Positions 1 to 6,096 of a DNA stretch of 6,203 nt are shown here, piece after piece. Position 1 is the first letter of the stretch; each line of letters begins with the position of its first letter. A program made the translations under genes and the position numbers. Source of the stretch: Chloroflexota bacterium (GTDB lineage Bacteria; Chloroflexota; Limnocylindria; Limnocylindrales; CSP1-4); NCBI GenBank assembly GCA_021786915.1, contig JAJYMP010000755.1, positions 1 to 6,203 on the forward strand, written 5' to 3'. The notes under the pieces were generated by a model that was not told where the DNA came from, ran no database searches, and saw only the letters and a list, made by a program, of their open reading frames with translations.

Positions 1-690
1 CCCCCGCGCGTGATCGGCGGCGATGAGCGAACCGTCGGCGCTGCGGAGCTCGTGCAGCCACGTTCCGGACACGCGCCGGACGTCGACGAGCCGGCTCGAC
101 ACGGCGAGGCGGTCGCCCTCCCGCGCGCCTGGTCCCAGGACGAGGCGATGGCCGACCACGAGGCTCACGAAGCCGGCGGCGTCCATCCGCTGGAGGGGCC
201 AGCCTGCCACCTCGGCCGCCCGGAACACGGCGTGCTCGAACCACTGGAGGACCACCTGCGGGCGGAGCCGGCCGTCGGGGCCGAGGTGATACGTCCGGAC
301 CCGCTCGTCGTGGCGGAACCACCGCCCGCCGGCGCCCTCCGTGGGGGGGAGGTGCCGCTGGGAGTCGCCGTCCGGCCCGTCGTCCCAGGCGGCGCGGGCC
401 GTCGCCGCAAGGTCGCCGCCCACCGCGAAGTCGACGCTCGTCTCGGTGACGCCGTCGCCGCCCGCCAGAGGCGCAACCGCGACGGAGAGCCGCGCGCCGA
501 GGGGGACCGGGGCCCGGTAGGAGATCTCGAACGCCACGAGCCGGGTCCCGGGCATGGCAGAGGAGTCGTGGGCCAGCCGGGCCAGCGCCACGTAGGCGGC
601 GTTGTTGAGGTGGCCGTAGCGGTCGCAGTCGTCCCACCGCACCGGGGTCGTGATCGCGTGGCGCCCGGCGCCATGCACAGACGCACTCAT
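1..690 (-). CDS. Tandem hot-dog acyl-ACP/acyl-CoA thioesterase (4HBT/YbgC-like), 3' end cut by window edge
   Basis: Likely hydrolyses acyl thioesters (acyl-ACP or acyl-CoA) in the cytoplasm. The frame is open from the ATG at 690 through base 1, giving 230 residues without a stop. The first hot-dog domain (about 11-105) carries the family motif WDDCDRYGHLNNAAY at 19-33; Asp21 is the expected catalytic acid, followed by Asp23, His27 and Asn29. A second hot-dog half begins near 129 (VRTYHLGPDGRLRPQVVLQW) and is still running at the edge, as in FatA-like or YbgC-like double hot-dog enzymes of about 260-280 residues, so perhaps 30-50 residues are missing. The start is supported by GGAG at 698-701, seven bases upstream. 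It lies 87 bp downstream of the cfa-type gene on the same strand with no convincing terminator between, so the two may be cotranscribed. The acyl substrate cannot be told from sequence; the family call is strong. Confidence 0.85.
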   Translation of the reverse strand, partial: MSASVHGAGRHAITTPVRWDDCDRYGHLNNAAYVALARLAHDSSAMPGTRLVAFEISYRAPVPLGARLSVAVAPLAGGDGVTETSVDFAVGGDLAATARAAWDDGPDGDSQRHLPPTEGAGGRWFRHDERVRTYHLGPDGRLRPQVVLQWFEHAVFRAAEVAGWPLQRMDAAGFVSLVVGHRLVLGPGAREGDRLAVSSRLVDVRRVSGTWLHELRSADGSLIAADHARG

Positions 691-777
691 GCCGCGGCTC
701 CAGCGGGCTGGGGCGAGGACGCGACTGGCGCGTGCGGCCGATGCGGGCCCAGTCCCTGGCGCCCAGGCGGCCTCACC

Positions 778-2100
778 TCACCACCACGGCCGCAGCGGCC
801 GCGTCGACGGCCCGCCCGGCGCGGGTCGCGCGAGGAGGATCTGGGCGACGTCGAGCGAGCCCTCCTCGAACCCACGCCGCGCGGCGGTCATGTACAGCCG
901 CCAGGTGCGGAAGACCTCCTCGCCCGCAAGCGCGCGCGCCGCGCCCGCGTGGGACTCGAGGCGCTCGACCCATGCGGCGAGCGTGAGCGCATAGTGGGGC
1001 CGAAGGCTCTGGACGTCCACGAGCTCGAAGCCGCAGCGCCGGGCGACCGCGATCGCCTCCTCGACCGTGACCAGCTCTCCGTCCGGGAAGACGTAGCGGC
1101 CGAGGAACCCGCCGTCGCCGGGGCGCAGGCGTCGCAGCCAGCTGCGGCCCCTCGCGTCGGCGGTGGCGATGCCGTGGTTGAGGAACAGGCCTCCAGGGCG
1201 GAGCGCGGCGAACGCCGATCGGAAGTACGCCTCGAGGCGGTCGCGGCCCACGTGCTCGAACATGCCGACCGATGCCACGGCGTCGAACGAGCCCATCCGG
1301 CGGAGATCGCGGTAGTCGCGGACGGCGACCACGGCCCGCGCCTCGAGCTGCCGCTGGCGGATCTGCTTCGCCGCCCAGTCAGCCTGCGCCGCGCTGAGCG
1401 TGATTCCGGTCGCCTCGGCGCCGTACCGCTCGGCCGCGTGGAACACGAGCGACCCCCACCCGCAGCCGATGTCGAGGAGCCTCGTCCCCGGCCCGAGCCG
1501 CAGCTTGCGACAGACGAGGTCGAGCTTGGCCTCCTGGGCGGCGTCGAGCGAGGTGTCGGGCGTCTCGAAGTATGCGCACGAGTAGACGAGTCTCGAGTCG
1601 AGCCACGTCGCGTAGAACTCGTTGCCCACGTCGTAGTGGAAGCGGATCGCGGCCATGTCGCGCGCTCGCGAGTGCCGCCGACCGGTGAGCCTCGCCCGGC
1701 GCTCGAGTACCGGAGCCGAGCCCGCGCCGCGACGCAGTTCGAGGCCCAGCCGAGCGATGCGGGGCGCCGCACCCGCGAGCACCTTCGCGTCGAGCGCGCG
1801 CCCGGCGTCGATGGCGGCCCCGAAGTCTCCTTCGATCTCGATGTCCCCACGGAGGTAGGCCTCGCCGAAGGCGTCGGCCGAAATCGGCCACAGGAGCCTG
1901 GCGAGAGCGTCGGGGCCGCCGACCACGACGTGCGCCCGTGCGCCCGGCTCGGCTCGCCCGTCGCCGGCCAGCCGCAGATCGACCGAGCGGTCCGCCGGGA
2001 GGGCGGGCCGGATCAGCGCGAGGGCCTCGCGGGCGGTGGCCGCGCGGCGGCGCTGCAGGTCGGCAGCTGAAGCCCCGCGGCCGTCCTCATCCGGCGTCAT
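778..2100 (-). CDS. cfa: Cyclopropane-fatty-acyl-phospholipid synthase (SAM-dependent methyltransferase)
   Basis: Transfers a methylene group from S-adenosylmethionine to the double bond of unsaturated acyl chains in membrane phospholipids, or does a closely related lipid methylation. The 440-residue length is usual for bacterial Cfa. An N-terminal lipid-binding-type domain (about 20-140) precedes the methyltransferase fold with HYDVGNEFY at 155-163, YSCAYF at 173-178, the SAM-binding LLDIGCGWG at 208-216, GMFEHVG at 279-285, NHGI at 308-311, GRYVFPDGEL at 334-343 and HYALTLAAW at 369-377. These keep the equivalents of E. coli Cys139, Glu239, His266 and Tyr317. The position matching E. coli Cys354 appears to be Ala407. 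The ATG is preceded by GGAG nine bases upstream (2110-2113). A 249-bp gap upstream suggests its own promoter. Related products (methyl-branched or 10-methylene fatty acids, mycolic-type cyclopropanation) are possible, so the exact reaction is less certain than the family. Confidence 0.92.
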   Translation of the reverse strand: MTPDEDGRGASAADLQRRRAATAREALALIRPALPADRSVDLRLAGDGRAEPGARAHVVVGGPDALARLLWPISADAFGEAYLRGDIEIEGDFGAAIDAGRALDAKVLAGAAPRIARLGLELRRGAGSAPVLERRARLTGRRHSRARDMAAIRFHYDVGNEFYATWLDSRLVYSCAYFETPDTSLDAAQEAKLDLVCRKLRLGPGTRLLDIGCGWGSLVFHAAERYGAEATGITLSAAQADWAAKQIRQRQLEARAVVAVRDYRDLRRMGSFDAVASVGMFEHVGRDRLEAYFRSAFAALRPGGLFLNHGIATADARGRSWLRRLRPGDGGFLGRYVFPDGELVTVEEAIAVARRCGFELVDVQSLRPHYALTLAAWVERLESHAGAARALAGEEVFRTWRLYMTAARRGFEEGSLDVAQILLARPAPGGPSTRPLRPWW

Positions 2101-2349
2101 TGCGGTTCACTCCGGTGTTGGTGCCGACGCTGGCCGACGGTGCATGGGCGGCGCAGGGCAGCGACCGAAACGTAGGCCGCTCAGCATCGCCCCAGTGCCG
2201 GGGTGCGTCGGACGAGGTGGGCGCTCCCCCTCCTCTTTCCTGAAACAGCCCGCTGCGCCCGCACAAGGTGGGCCGGTCCAATGAGCACAATGTGAGGTGC
2301 ACCTGAGACCTGCCGATGCTCGGGACTGATCCGACGGCGTCGCTCCTGG
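2101..2349 (-). promoter_or_regulatory. Non-coding gap between kimA and cfa, probable cfa promoter region
   Basis: This is the longest gap in the window. I see no conserved gene in it. It should hold the end of the kimA transcript and the cfa promoter. On the minus strand a TAnnnT-type -10 candidate, TACGTT, lies at 2169-2174, but no good -35 sits at the right distance, so it is weak. A purine-rich minus-strand run (2224-2241, AGGAAAGAGGAGGGGGAG) resembles a strong ribosome-binding site but has no start codon within reach. A 26-codon minus-strand frame (2107-2187) starts at ATG and ends inside the cfa ribosome-binding region; a leader peptide is possible but unsupported. No hairpin followed by a T-run was seen after kimA. 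Two dyads near 2286-2304 are listed separately. Confidence 0.4.
2286..2304. repeat. Two abutting palindromes (possible operator) in the kimA-cfa gap
   Basis: CACAATGTG at 2286-2294 has four-base arms around one central base. The adjoining AGGTGCACCT at 2295-2304 is a perfect ten-base palindrome. Both fall in the non-coding gap, 46 bases after the kimA stop and about 185 bases before the cfa start. Neighbouring dyads of this kind can be repressor or activator sites, but short palindromes also arise by chance, and I cannot assign a regulator. Confidence 0.3.
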
Positions 2350-4329
2350 TCATCTGTCGCGCCGATACGGGACCATGCTCACCACCGTGTTCGGGCGGCC
2401 GATCGGCGCCCGCCTGAGCCGGCCCGCGACCTGGTTGAACAGCACCTGGTCCCACCAGTGGCGGGGCACGAACTCGGGCAGCACGACGATCGTCAGCAGA
2501 TCGGGGTCCGACGAGGACGCCTCGAGGTAGGCGACCAGGGGCTCGACGACCGCGCGGTAGGGCGACTCCACGATCACCAGGGCCACGCCGGGCATCTGTC
2601 GGGTGAATGTGTTGCGAAGTGCCGACCCGGCCTGGAGATCGTCTGTCACGTGGACGGCGATGACGTTCTCGGAGATGGACCGCCCGAAGGTCACGGCCTG
2701 GACGACCGCCCGGTTCACCTCGGGCACAGGCACGATGACCCGCTCTTCGCGACGGGGCGGTCCGATCACGACGTCCGGGCGTACCGCCAGATCGGACGCC
2801 TGGACCGAGTACTCCCTGCGGACTAGGAGCATCAGCCCGGCGAGTCCCGGGACCATGACCGCGACGAGCAGCGACTCGGGCGCCTTCGCGGCGGTGACAA
2901 CGACCGCCACGACGCCCGTGAGCCCCGCGCCAACGCCGTTGACCGCCAGCCGGCGACGCCACGCGGGACCGCGCACAGCCAGCCAGTGCCGGACCATGCC
3001 GGCCTGGCTGATCGTGAAGGCCACGAACACGCCGACCGAGTAGAGCGGGATCAGGGCGGTGGTCCTCCCGCCGAAGACGATCACGAGCACCGACGCGACG
3101 GCCCCAAGCAGGAGGATGCCGACCGTGTACGCGAGGCGGTCGCCGCGGAAGGCGAAGTGGCGGGGCATGAGGCCGTCCCGGGCGAGGATCGCCGCGAGGC
3201 GCGGGAACGCGTTGAAGCTCGTGTTCGCGGCGAGGAAGAGGATCAATGCAGTGACGAGCTGGAACGCGTAGAAGCCTGGCGACTCCGTCCCGTAGACGGT
3301 TGCGGCCAGCTGCGCGACCACTGTTCCGCCGCCCGGGCCGCTCGGCGTGATGCCGTAGCGGTCCACCAGGAAGGTGATGCCGACGAACAGGACGCCCAGC
3401 AGCACCGCCATCGCCGTGAGCGTCCGGGCGGCGTTCGTCGCCTCGGGCGGCTCGAAGGCCTGGACGCCGTTCGCGATCGCCTCGGTGCCGGTCAGGGCCA
3501 CCGACCCTGCGGCGAAGGCCCGCAGGAGCAGGATGGCGCCGACGGCCTCGAGAGGTCGCGGCCGGGGGGCCTGGGCCGCTCCGCCGCCATCCCCGAGCGC
3601 GACCCGCACCAGTCCGATCCCGATCATGAGGAGCGTGCCGCCGATGAAGAGGTAGGTCGGGATCGCGAAGATGTTGCCCGACTCGCGGACGCCGCGGAGG
3701 TTGGCGAGCGTGATGAGCGCGATCGCCGCGACGCCGATGGCCACGCGCCCGGGCTCGAGCGCGGGCACGGCCGATGTGATCTGCTCCACGGCCGACGACG
3801 TCGAGACGGCCACGGTCATGACGTAGTCGACCAGCAGGGCTCCCGCGGCGACGATGGCGGCCCCGAGCCCGAAGTTCGCGCGCGCGACGGCGTACGCCCC
3901 GCCCCCGGAGGGGTAGGCGTGGCCGATCTGGCGGTAGCTTGTGGCCACGGCGGCGAGCAGGCCCGCGATTGCCAGCGCGATCCACAGGCTCGCCGAGAGG
4001 GCCGCCGCCCCCGCGACGATGAGGACGCGCAGGATCTCCTCGGTTGCGTAGGCGCTCGAGCTGATGGCGTCAGAGCTGAAGATCGCGAGCGCCTTCTTCT
4101 TGGAGAGCCGCTCCTCGGCCTCCTGCTCGCTCGTGAGGGGCGGGCCGATGAGGACCCTCCGCGCAAAGGCCCACAGCCGCCCACTGCTCGTTGTCGGTCG
4201 GCTGGCTTCGGGCTTGGCGCGCAGGACGCCGGGCGCCGTGTAGCGGAAGTATTGGGCCAGGGGACGGTCGACCCGCACGCGCCGGTCGGCCCGCCTGTGT
4301 CCTGCCCGCGGCGGCTCCTCAGCGCTCAC
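2350..4329 (-). CDS. kimA: KimA-like K+ importer (APC superfamily) with C-terminal cytoplasmic domain
   Basis: Probable proton-coupled potassium uptake protein of the inner membrane. After a polar N-terminus (1-60), the segment GPPLTSEQEAEERLSKKKAL (62-81) and the TM1 segment SSDAISSSAYATEE (85-98) match Bacillus KimA/YdaO as I remember it. About 11-12 hydrophobic segments run from 85 to 504. A soluble tail (about 520-659, starting ERVIVPVPEVNRAVV) has the USP-like character of the KimA C-terminal domain. The residues I recall lining the KimA K+ site are all present: Asp87, Tyr94, Asp168, Tyr169, Thr172, Ser176, Thr280, Glu283 and Tyr430. The 659-residue length exceeds Bacillus KimA (about 607) mainly through the N-terminal extension. 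The start is GTG, one base after the TAG of the EamA gene, with no Shine-Dalgarno, so it is either coupled or leaderless. Val18 (GTG) is an alternative start. There is no room for a c-di-AMP riboswitch directly upstream. Databases may call it simply an amino-acid permease. Confidence 0.85.
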   Translation of the reverse strand: MSAEEPPRAGHRRADRRVRVDRPLAQYFRYTAPGVLRAKPEASRPTTSSGRLWAFARRVLIGPPLTSEQEAEERLSKKKALAIFSSDAISSSAYATEEILRVLIVAGAAALSASLWIALAIAGLLAAVATSYRQIGHAYPSGGGAYAVARANFGLGAAIVAAGALLVDYVMTVAVSTSSAVEQITSAVPALEPGRVAIGVAAIALITLANLRGVRESGNIFAIPTYLFIGGTLLMIGIGLVRVALGDGGGAAQAPRPRPLEAVGAILLLRAFAAGSVALTGTEAIANGVQAFEPPEATNAARTLTAMAVLLGVLFVGITFLVDRYGITPSGPGGGTVVAQLAATVYGTESPGFYAFQLVTALILFLAANTSFNAFPRLAAILARDGLMPRHFAFRGDRLAYTVGILLLGAVASVLVIVFGGRTTALIPLYSVGVFVAFTISQAGMVRHWLAVRGPAWRRRLAVNGVGAGLTGVVAVVVTAAKAPESLLVAVMVPGLAGLMLLVRREYSVQASDLAVRPDVVIGPPRREERVIVPVPEVNRAVVQAVTFGRSISENVIAVHVTDDLQAGSALRNTFTRQMPGVALVIVESPYRAVVEPLVAYLEASSSDPDLLTIVVLPEFVPRHWWDQVLFNQVAGRLRRAPIGRPNTVVSMVPYRRDR

Positions 4330-4330
4330 G

Positions 4331-5431
4331 CTAGCTACTATAATGACTGTAGTAGATCACGGTCCCGGCGGGTGCGTGCGGGTCACTGCCGGGTGTACTG
4401 GCGCGCCCTCGGGATCCGGAAGCGGCCGCAAGTACCGCGCCGATCACCACGGCCGCGGCTCCGGAGAGCTCGACGGGCGCGGGCCGCTCACCGCTCAGGA
4501 GTGAGGCGGCGATGCCCACGACGGGGACCAGGTAGAGCACCGGGCCGAGCCGGACGAGGGGCATCCGCGCGAGCAGCCAGAACCACGCGACGTACGCGAG
4601 GCCCGTCCCCGCGACCCCTTGGACGGCTAGGTCGAGGAGCAGGCCCGTCGTGAGCGCGCCCGGCGTCCACGGCTCGGTCAGGGCACTCGCCAGAAGGAGC
4701 ACCGCCCCGCCCAGCGCGAACTGCAGGCCTGTCGTGACGACCAGGTCGACGCTGTCGGCGAGGCGGCGCATGGCGATCGTTCCGAGGGCCGGCGCGATGG
4801 CCGCGACGAGCGACAGGGCGACCCCGTCCAGCCGGGTCGGCCCCGTGCTCGGCGACGCGATGAGGACGACGCCCACCATGGCCGTCGCGAGCCCCGTGCC
4901 GGCCCGTCGGCCGAGCCGCTCGCCGAAGAGCAGCCATCCCGCCGCGGCGAGCGCTAGTGGCTGCACTCCGCCGAGGACCGACGCGACCGCCGCCTCGGCC
5001 CGGCCCGCCGTGAGGTACATCGCCCCAAGCGCGAGCACCGAGTTCGCGATGGCGAGCATGAGGATCACCGGCCAACTCGGGAGGCGCAGCGGGCTGCTGC
5101 GGCCCGAACGTCGAGCCGGCCCGAGTCGCGCCGCGAGCACGGCCCACGCGAGGAGCACGGCGCCGCCCGTGGCCGAGCGCAGCCCGGCGTGCAGGATGGG
5201 CGTTGGCCCCGGGCTCGAGGCCTTGATGAGCACGAAGCACAGGCCCCAGACCGTCGCGACGAGGACGGCCAGCGCAACCGGACTGAGCGAGACCCGGCCG
5301 TGCCCTTCCCCCTCGGCGTGCAGCGCGGCAGGTCCGCCCGGGAGCCCTGCGGTCTGACCGACGCCCGGCGGGGCGAGGCTGCCGGAGGTCGCGGGCAGGC
5401 GCCGGGAGTCAGCGACGGTCGGGGAGCTCAC
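4331..5431 (-). CDS. EamA/DMT-family transporter
   Basis: Inner-membrane transporter of the drug/metabolite superfamily, most likely exporting a small metabolite; the substrate cannot be predicted. The 366 residues form two EamA repeats (about 50-194 and 202-338) with about ten helices. Typical features are VWGLCFVLIK in TM1 (61-70), LLFGERLG closing TM4 (167-174) and LLSGERPAP before TM10 (311-319). The N-terminus is odd: about 45 Gly/Pro/Ala-rich residues precede TM1, whereas most EamA proteins start close to TM1. The GTG at 5431 has no Shine-Dalgarno, and its bases form a GTGA overlap with the stop of a 17-codon frame, suggesting reinitiation. The true start is uncertain because no internal ATG or GTG occurs before TM1. 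The last residues (IYYSHYSS) use AT-rich codons and coincide with an inverted repeat. The stop TAG is one base from the kimA GTG. Confidence 0.85.
   Translation of the reverse strand: MSSPTVADSRRLPATSGSLAPPGVGQTAGLPGGPAALHAEGEGHGRVSLSPVALAVLVATVWGLCFVLIKASSPGPTPILHAGLRSATGGAVLLAWAVLAARLGPARRSGRSSPLRLPSWPVILMLAIANSVLALGAMYLTAGRAEAAVASVLGGVQPLALAAAGWLLFGERLGRRAGTGLATAMVGVVLIASPSTGPTRLDGVALSLVAAIAPALGTIAMRRLADSVDLVVTTGLQFALGGAVLLLASALTEPWTPGALTTGLLLDLAVQGVAGTGLAYVAWFWLLARMPLVRLGPVLYLVPVVGIAASLLSGERPAPVELSGAAAVVIGAVLAAASGSRGRASTPGSDPHAPAGTVIYYSHYSS
4335..4355. repeat. Inverted repeat, possible operator over the kimA promoter
   Basis: This 21-base imperfect dyad has perfect six-base arms, CTACTA (4335-4340) and TAGTAG (4350-4355), and two further complementary pairs inside (4342/4348 and 4344/4346). 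It covers the candidate -10 box of kimA, where a bound repressor would block transcription. The right arm TGTAGTAG loosely recalls the TACA..TGTA operators of BlaI/MecI/CopY repressors, but the spacing differs and the resemblance is weak. It is also coding (end of the EamA gene). Confidence 0.4.
4337..4366 (-). promoter_or_regulatory. Candidate internal promoter of kimA, giving a near-leaderless transcript
   Basis: Reading leftward, TATAGT (4337-4342) resembles a -10 box. A weak -35-like GGGACC (4361-4366) lies 18 bases upstream and matches the consensus only at GAC. The GTG start of kimA begins seven bases after the -10 box, so a transcript from here would start at or within a base or so of the start codon. 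That would explain the absence of a ribosome-binding site. It lies inside the last codons of the EamA gene, in the most AT-rich stretch of the window (10 G/C in 29 bases, 4331-4359). No transcription evidence is available. Confidence 0.4.
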
Positions 5432-5481
5432 CGTCGGGCGCGAATGGGGCTCGGCGGCGGCTGCCCAGCGGCGCCGCTCAT
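5428..5481 (-). CDS. Possible 17-residue coupling mini-ORF between the membrane-protein gene and the EamA gene
   Basis: An ATG at 5481 overlaps the TGA of the preceding membrane-protein gene (ATGA). The frame runs 17 codons (MSGAAGQPPPSPIRARR) and ends at a TGA that overlaps the GTG start of the EamA gene (GTGA). The double overlap is what a ribosome-relay element would look like. Equally, it could be chance, or the true 5' end of the EamA gene separated by a one-base indel. The peptide has no recognisable motif. Confidence 0.2.
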   Translation of the reverse strand: MSGAAGQPPPSPIRARR

Positions 5482-5813
5482 CGCGCCCGCGCGCCGGGGC
5501 TGAGCCGCAGGGCGGCGAGGACGACCACGGCCCCTGCGACCGACCAGAGCACCGGGACCCCGCCGATGCTCAGCAGTGCCGGCCACCCCGCCATGCGAGG
5601 CAGCACGGTCCCGAGGACGGCGCCGACGGCGCCGGCAACGAGGATCCGGGCGGGGTCCGCGCGGCCGCCGAGGAGCAATTGGCCGACGAGGCCGGAGACC
5701 AGGACGGCGACCAGCAGGGTCGCGACGCCCAGAACGGCGCCCCAGACGACCCCGGCCAGCGCCAGGCCGAGGATCGCGCCCCCGGCGAGGAGGAGGCCCG
5801 AGCGCCGCGACAC
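5478..5813 (-). CDS. Small multi-pass membrane protein, GlsB/YeaQ-like (weak), in the psp operon
   Basis: Function unknown. From the GTG at 5813 it encodes 111 residues that are almost entirely hydrophobic: two helices in about 6-48, one near 56-72 and one near 86-104, with a short basic C-terminus (SPGARAR). The Gly-rich core (GLVGQLLLGGRADPARILVAG at 41-61 in two overlapping parts, then GAVGAVLGTVL) and the final VAGAVVVLAALRL recall the transglycosylase-associated GlsB/YeaQ/YmgE family, but I would not insist on it. I prefer 5813 because it follows the pspAA stop by one base (TGA-G-GTG), the same spacing as at EamA/kimA, and puts basic residues just before TM1. A GTG at 5843 would add ten residues and overlap pspAA by 29 bases. 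Its position directly after pspA-pspAA suggests a membrane partner for the PspA system, comparable in place to mycobacterial PspM, though homology is not shown. Confidence 0.7.
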   Translation of the reverse strand: MSRRSGLLLAGGAILGLALAGVVWGAVLGVATLLVAVLVSGLVGQLLLGGRADPARILVAGAVGAVLGTVLPRMAGWPALLSIGGVPVLWSVAGAVVVLAALRLSPGARAR

Positions 5814-5814
5814 C

Positions 5815-6096
5815 TCAGCGTCCGGGCACGAGCCCGTCCGCACCCATCAGGGCGCGGACCTCGTCCAGGGAGGCGTCGGGCGGCGGGAGCACCGCGTCCG
5901 AGCCGACCAGCTCCCCCGGCTCGAGCCTCGTTCCGTGGATGCGGACCAGGTGGACCAGCCGCGCAAGGTCCTCGTGGTAGGCGGAGTGGTCGCCGCGGTC
6001 CACCGCCGCGCCGAGCCGCTCGTCGATCGCATTGAGGTGGGCGGCGTGCTCGTCGTCGACGCGGTACTGGCCGTCGGTGAGGATCCGCACGATCAT
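5815..6096 (-). CDS. pspAA: PspA-associated protein PspAA
   Basis: Small cytoplasmic protein of the PspAA family, encoded next to PspA in Actinomycetota and some other phyla and thought to act with it in the membrane-stress response. All 93 residues fit the family: the start MIVRILTDGQYRV, the central LNAIDERLGAAVDRGD (21-36), the helix YHEDLARLVHLVRIHGTRL (40-58), LVGSDAVLPPPDASLDEVRAL (63-83, ending before MG) and the closing GADGLVPG (85-92). The ATG is preceded by GGAGGG eight bases upstream (6105-6110), the best ribosome-binding site in the window. It overlaps the pspA stop as ATGA, so the two are translationally coupled and probably made in a fixed ratio. No catalytic residues or membrane segments are visible. 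Biochemical role in this organism is inferred from family and context. Confidence 0.85.
   Translation of the reverse strand: MIVRILTDGQYRVDDEHAAHLNAIDERLGAAVDRGDHSAYHEDLARLVHLVRIHGTRLEPGELVGSDAVLPPPDASLDEVRALMGADGLVPGR

Noticed and set aside
165..686. 173-codon minus-strand frame over the thioesterase
   Set aside because: The overlapping frame from 690 carries the complete hot-dog motif; this one is a Ser/Arg/Pro-rich shadow.
755..767. Hairpin CCTGG-CGC-CCAGG just after the cfa stop
   Set aside because: A five-base stem with no T-run on the minus-strand 3' side; too weak to call a terminator.
10..2070. 686-codon plus-strand open frame
   Set aside because: Antisense to the thioesterase and Cfa genes, both of which show family motifs; its translation is low-complexity Arg/Gly/Pro/Ala with no domain. 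Long shadow frames are expected at this GC content.
2107..2187. 26-codon minus-strand frame upstream of cfa
   Set aside because: Starts at ATG and ends in the cfa ribosome-binding region, but has only a weak Shine-Dalgarno, no motif and ordinary length for chance; kept only as a remark.
2087..3985. 632-codon minus-strand frame overlapping kimA
   Set aside because: Same strand but a different frame from kimA; rich in Arg and Gly with no hydrophobic segments, and it runs on into the non-coding gap. A shadow frame.
4339..4344. Perfect TATAAT on the plus strand
   Set aside because: No acceptable -35 at the right distance and no plus-strand gene downstream; it is part of the dyad that reads as TATAGT on the gene-bearing strand.
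2986..4653. 555-codon plus-strand open frame
   Set aside because: Antisense to kimA and the end of the EamA gene; the translation is charged, repetitive and lacks any family motif.
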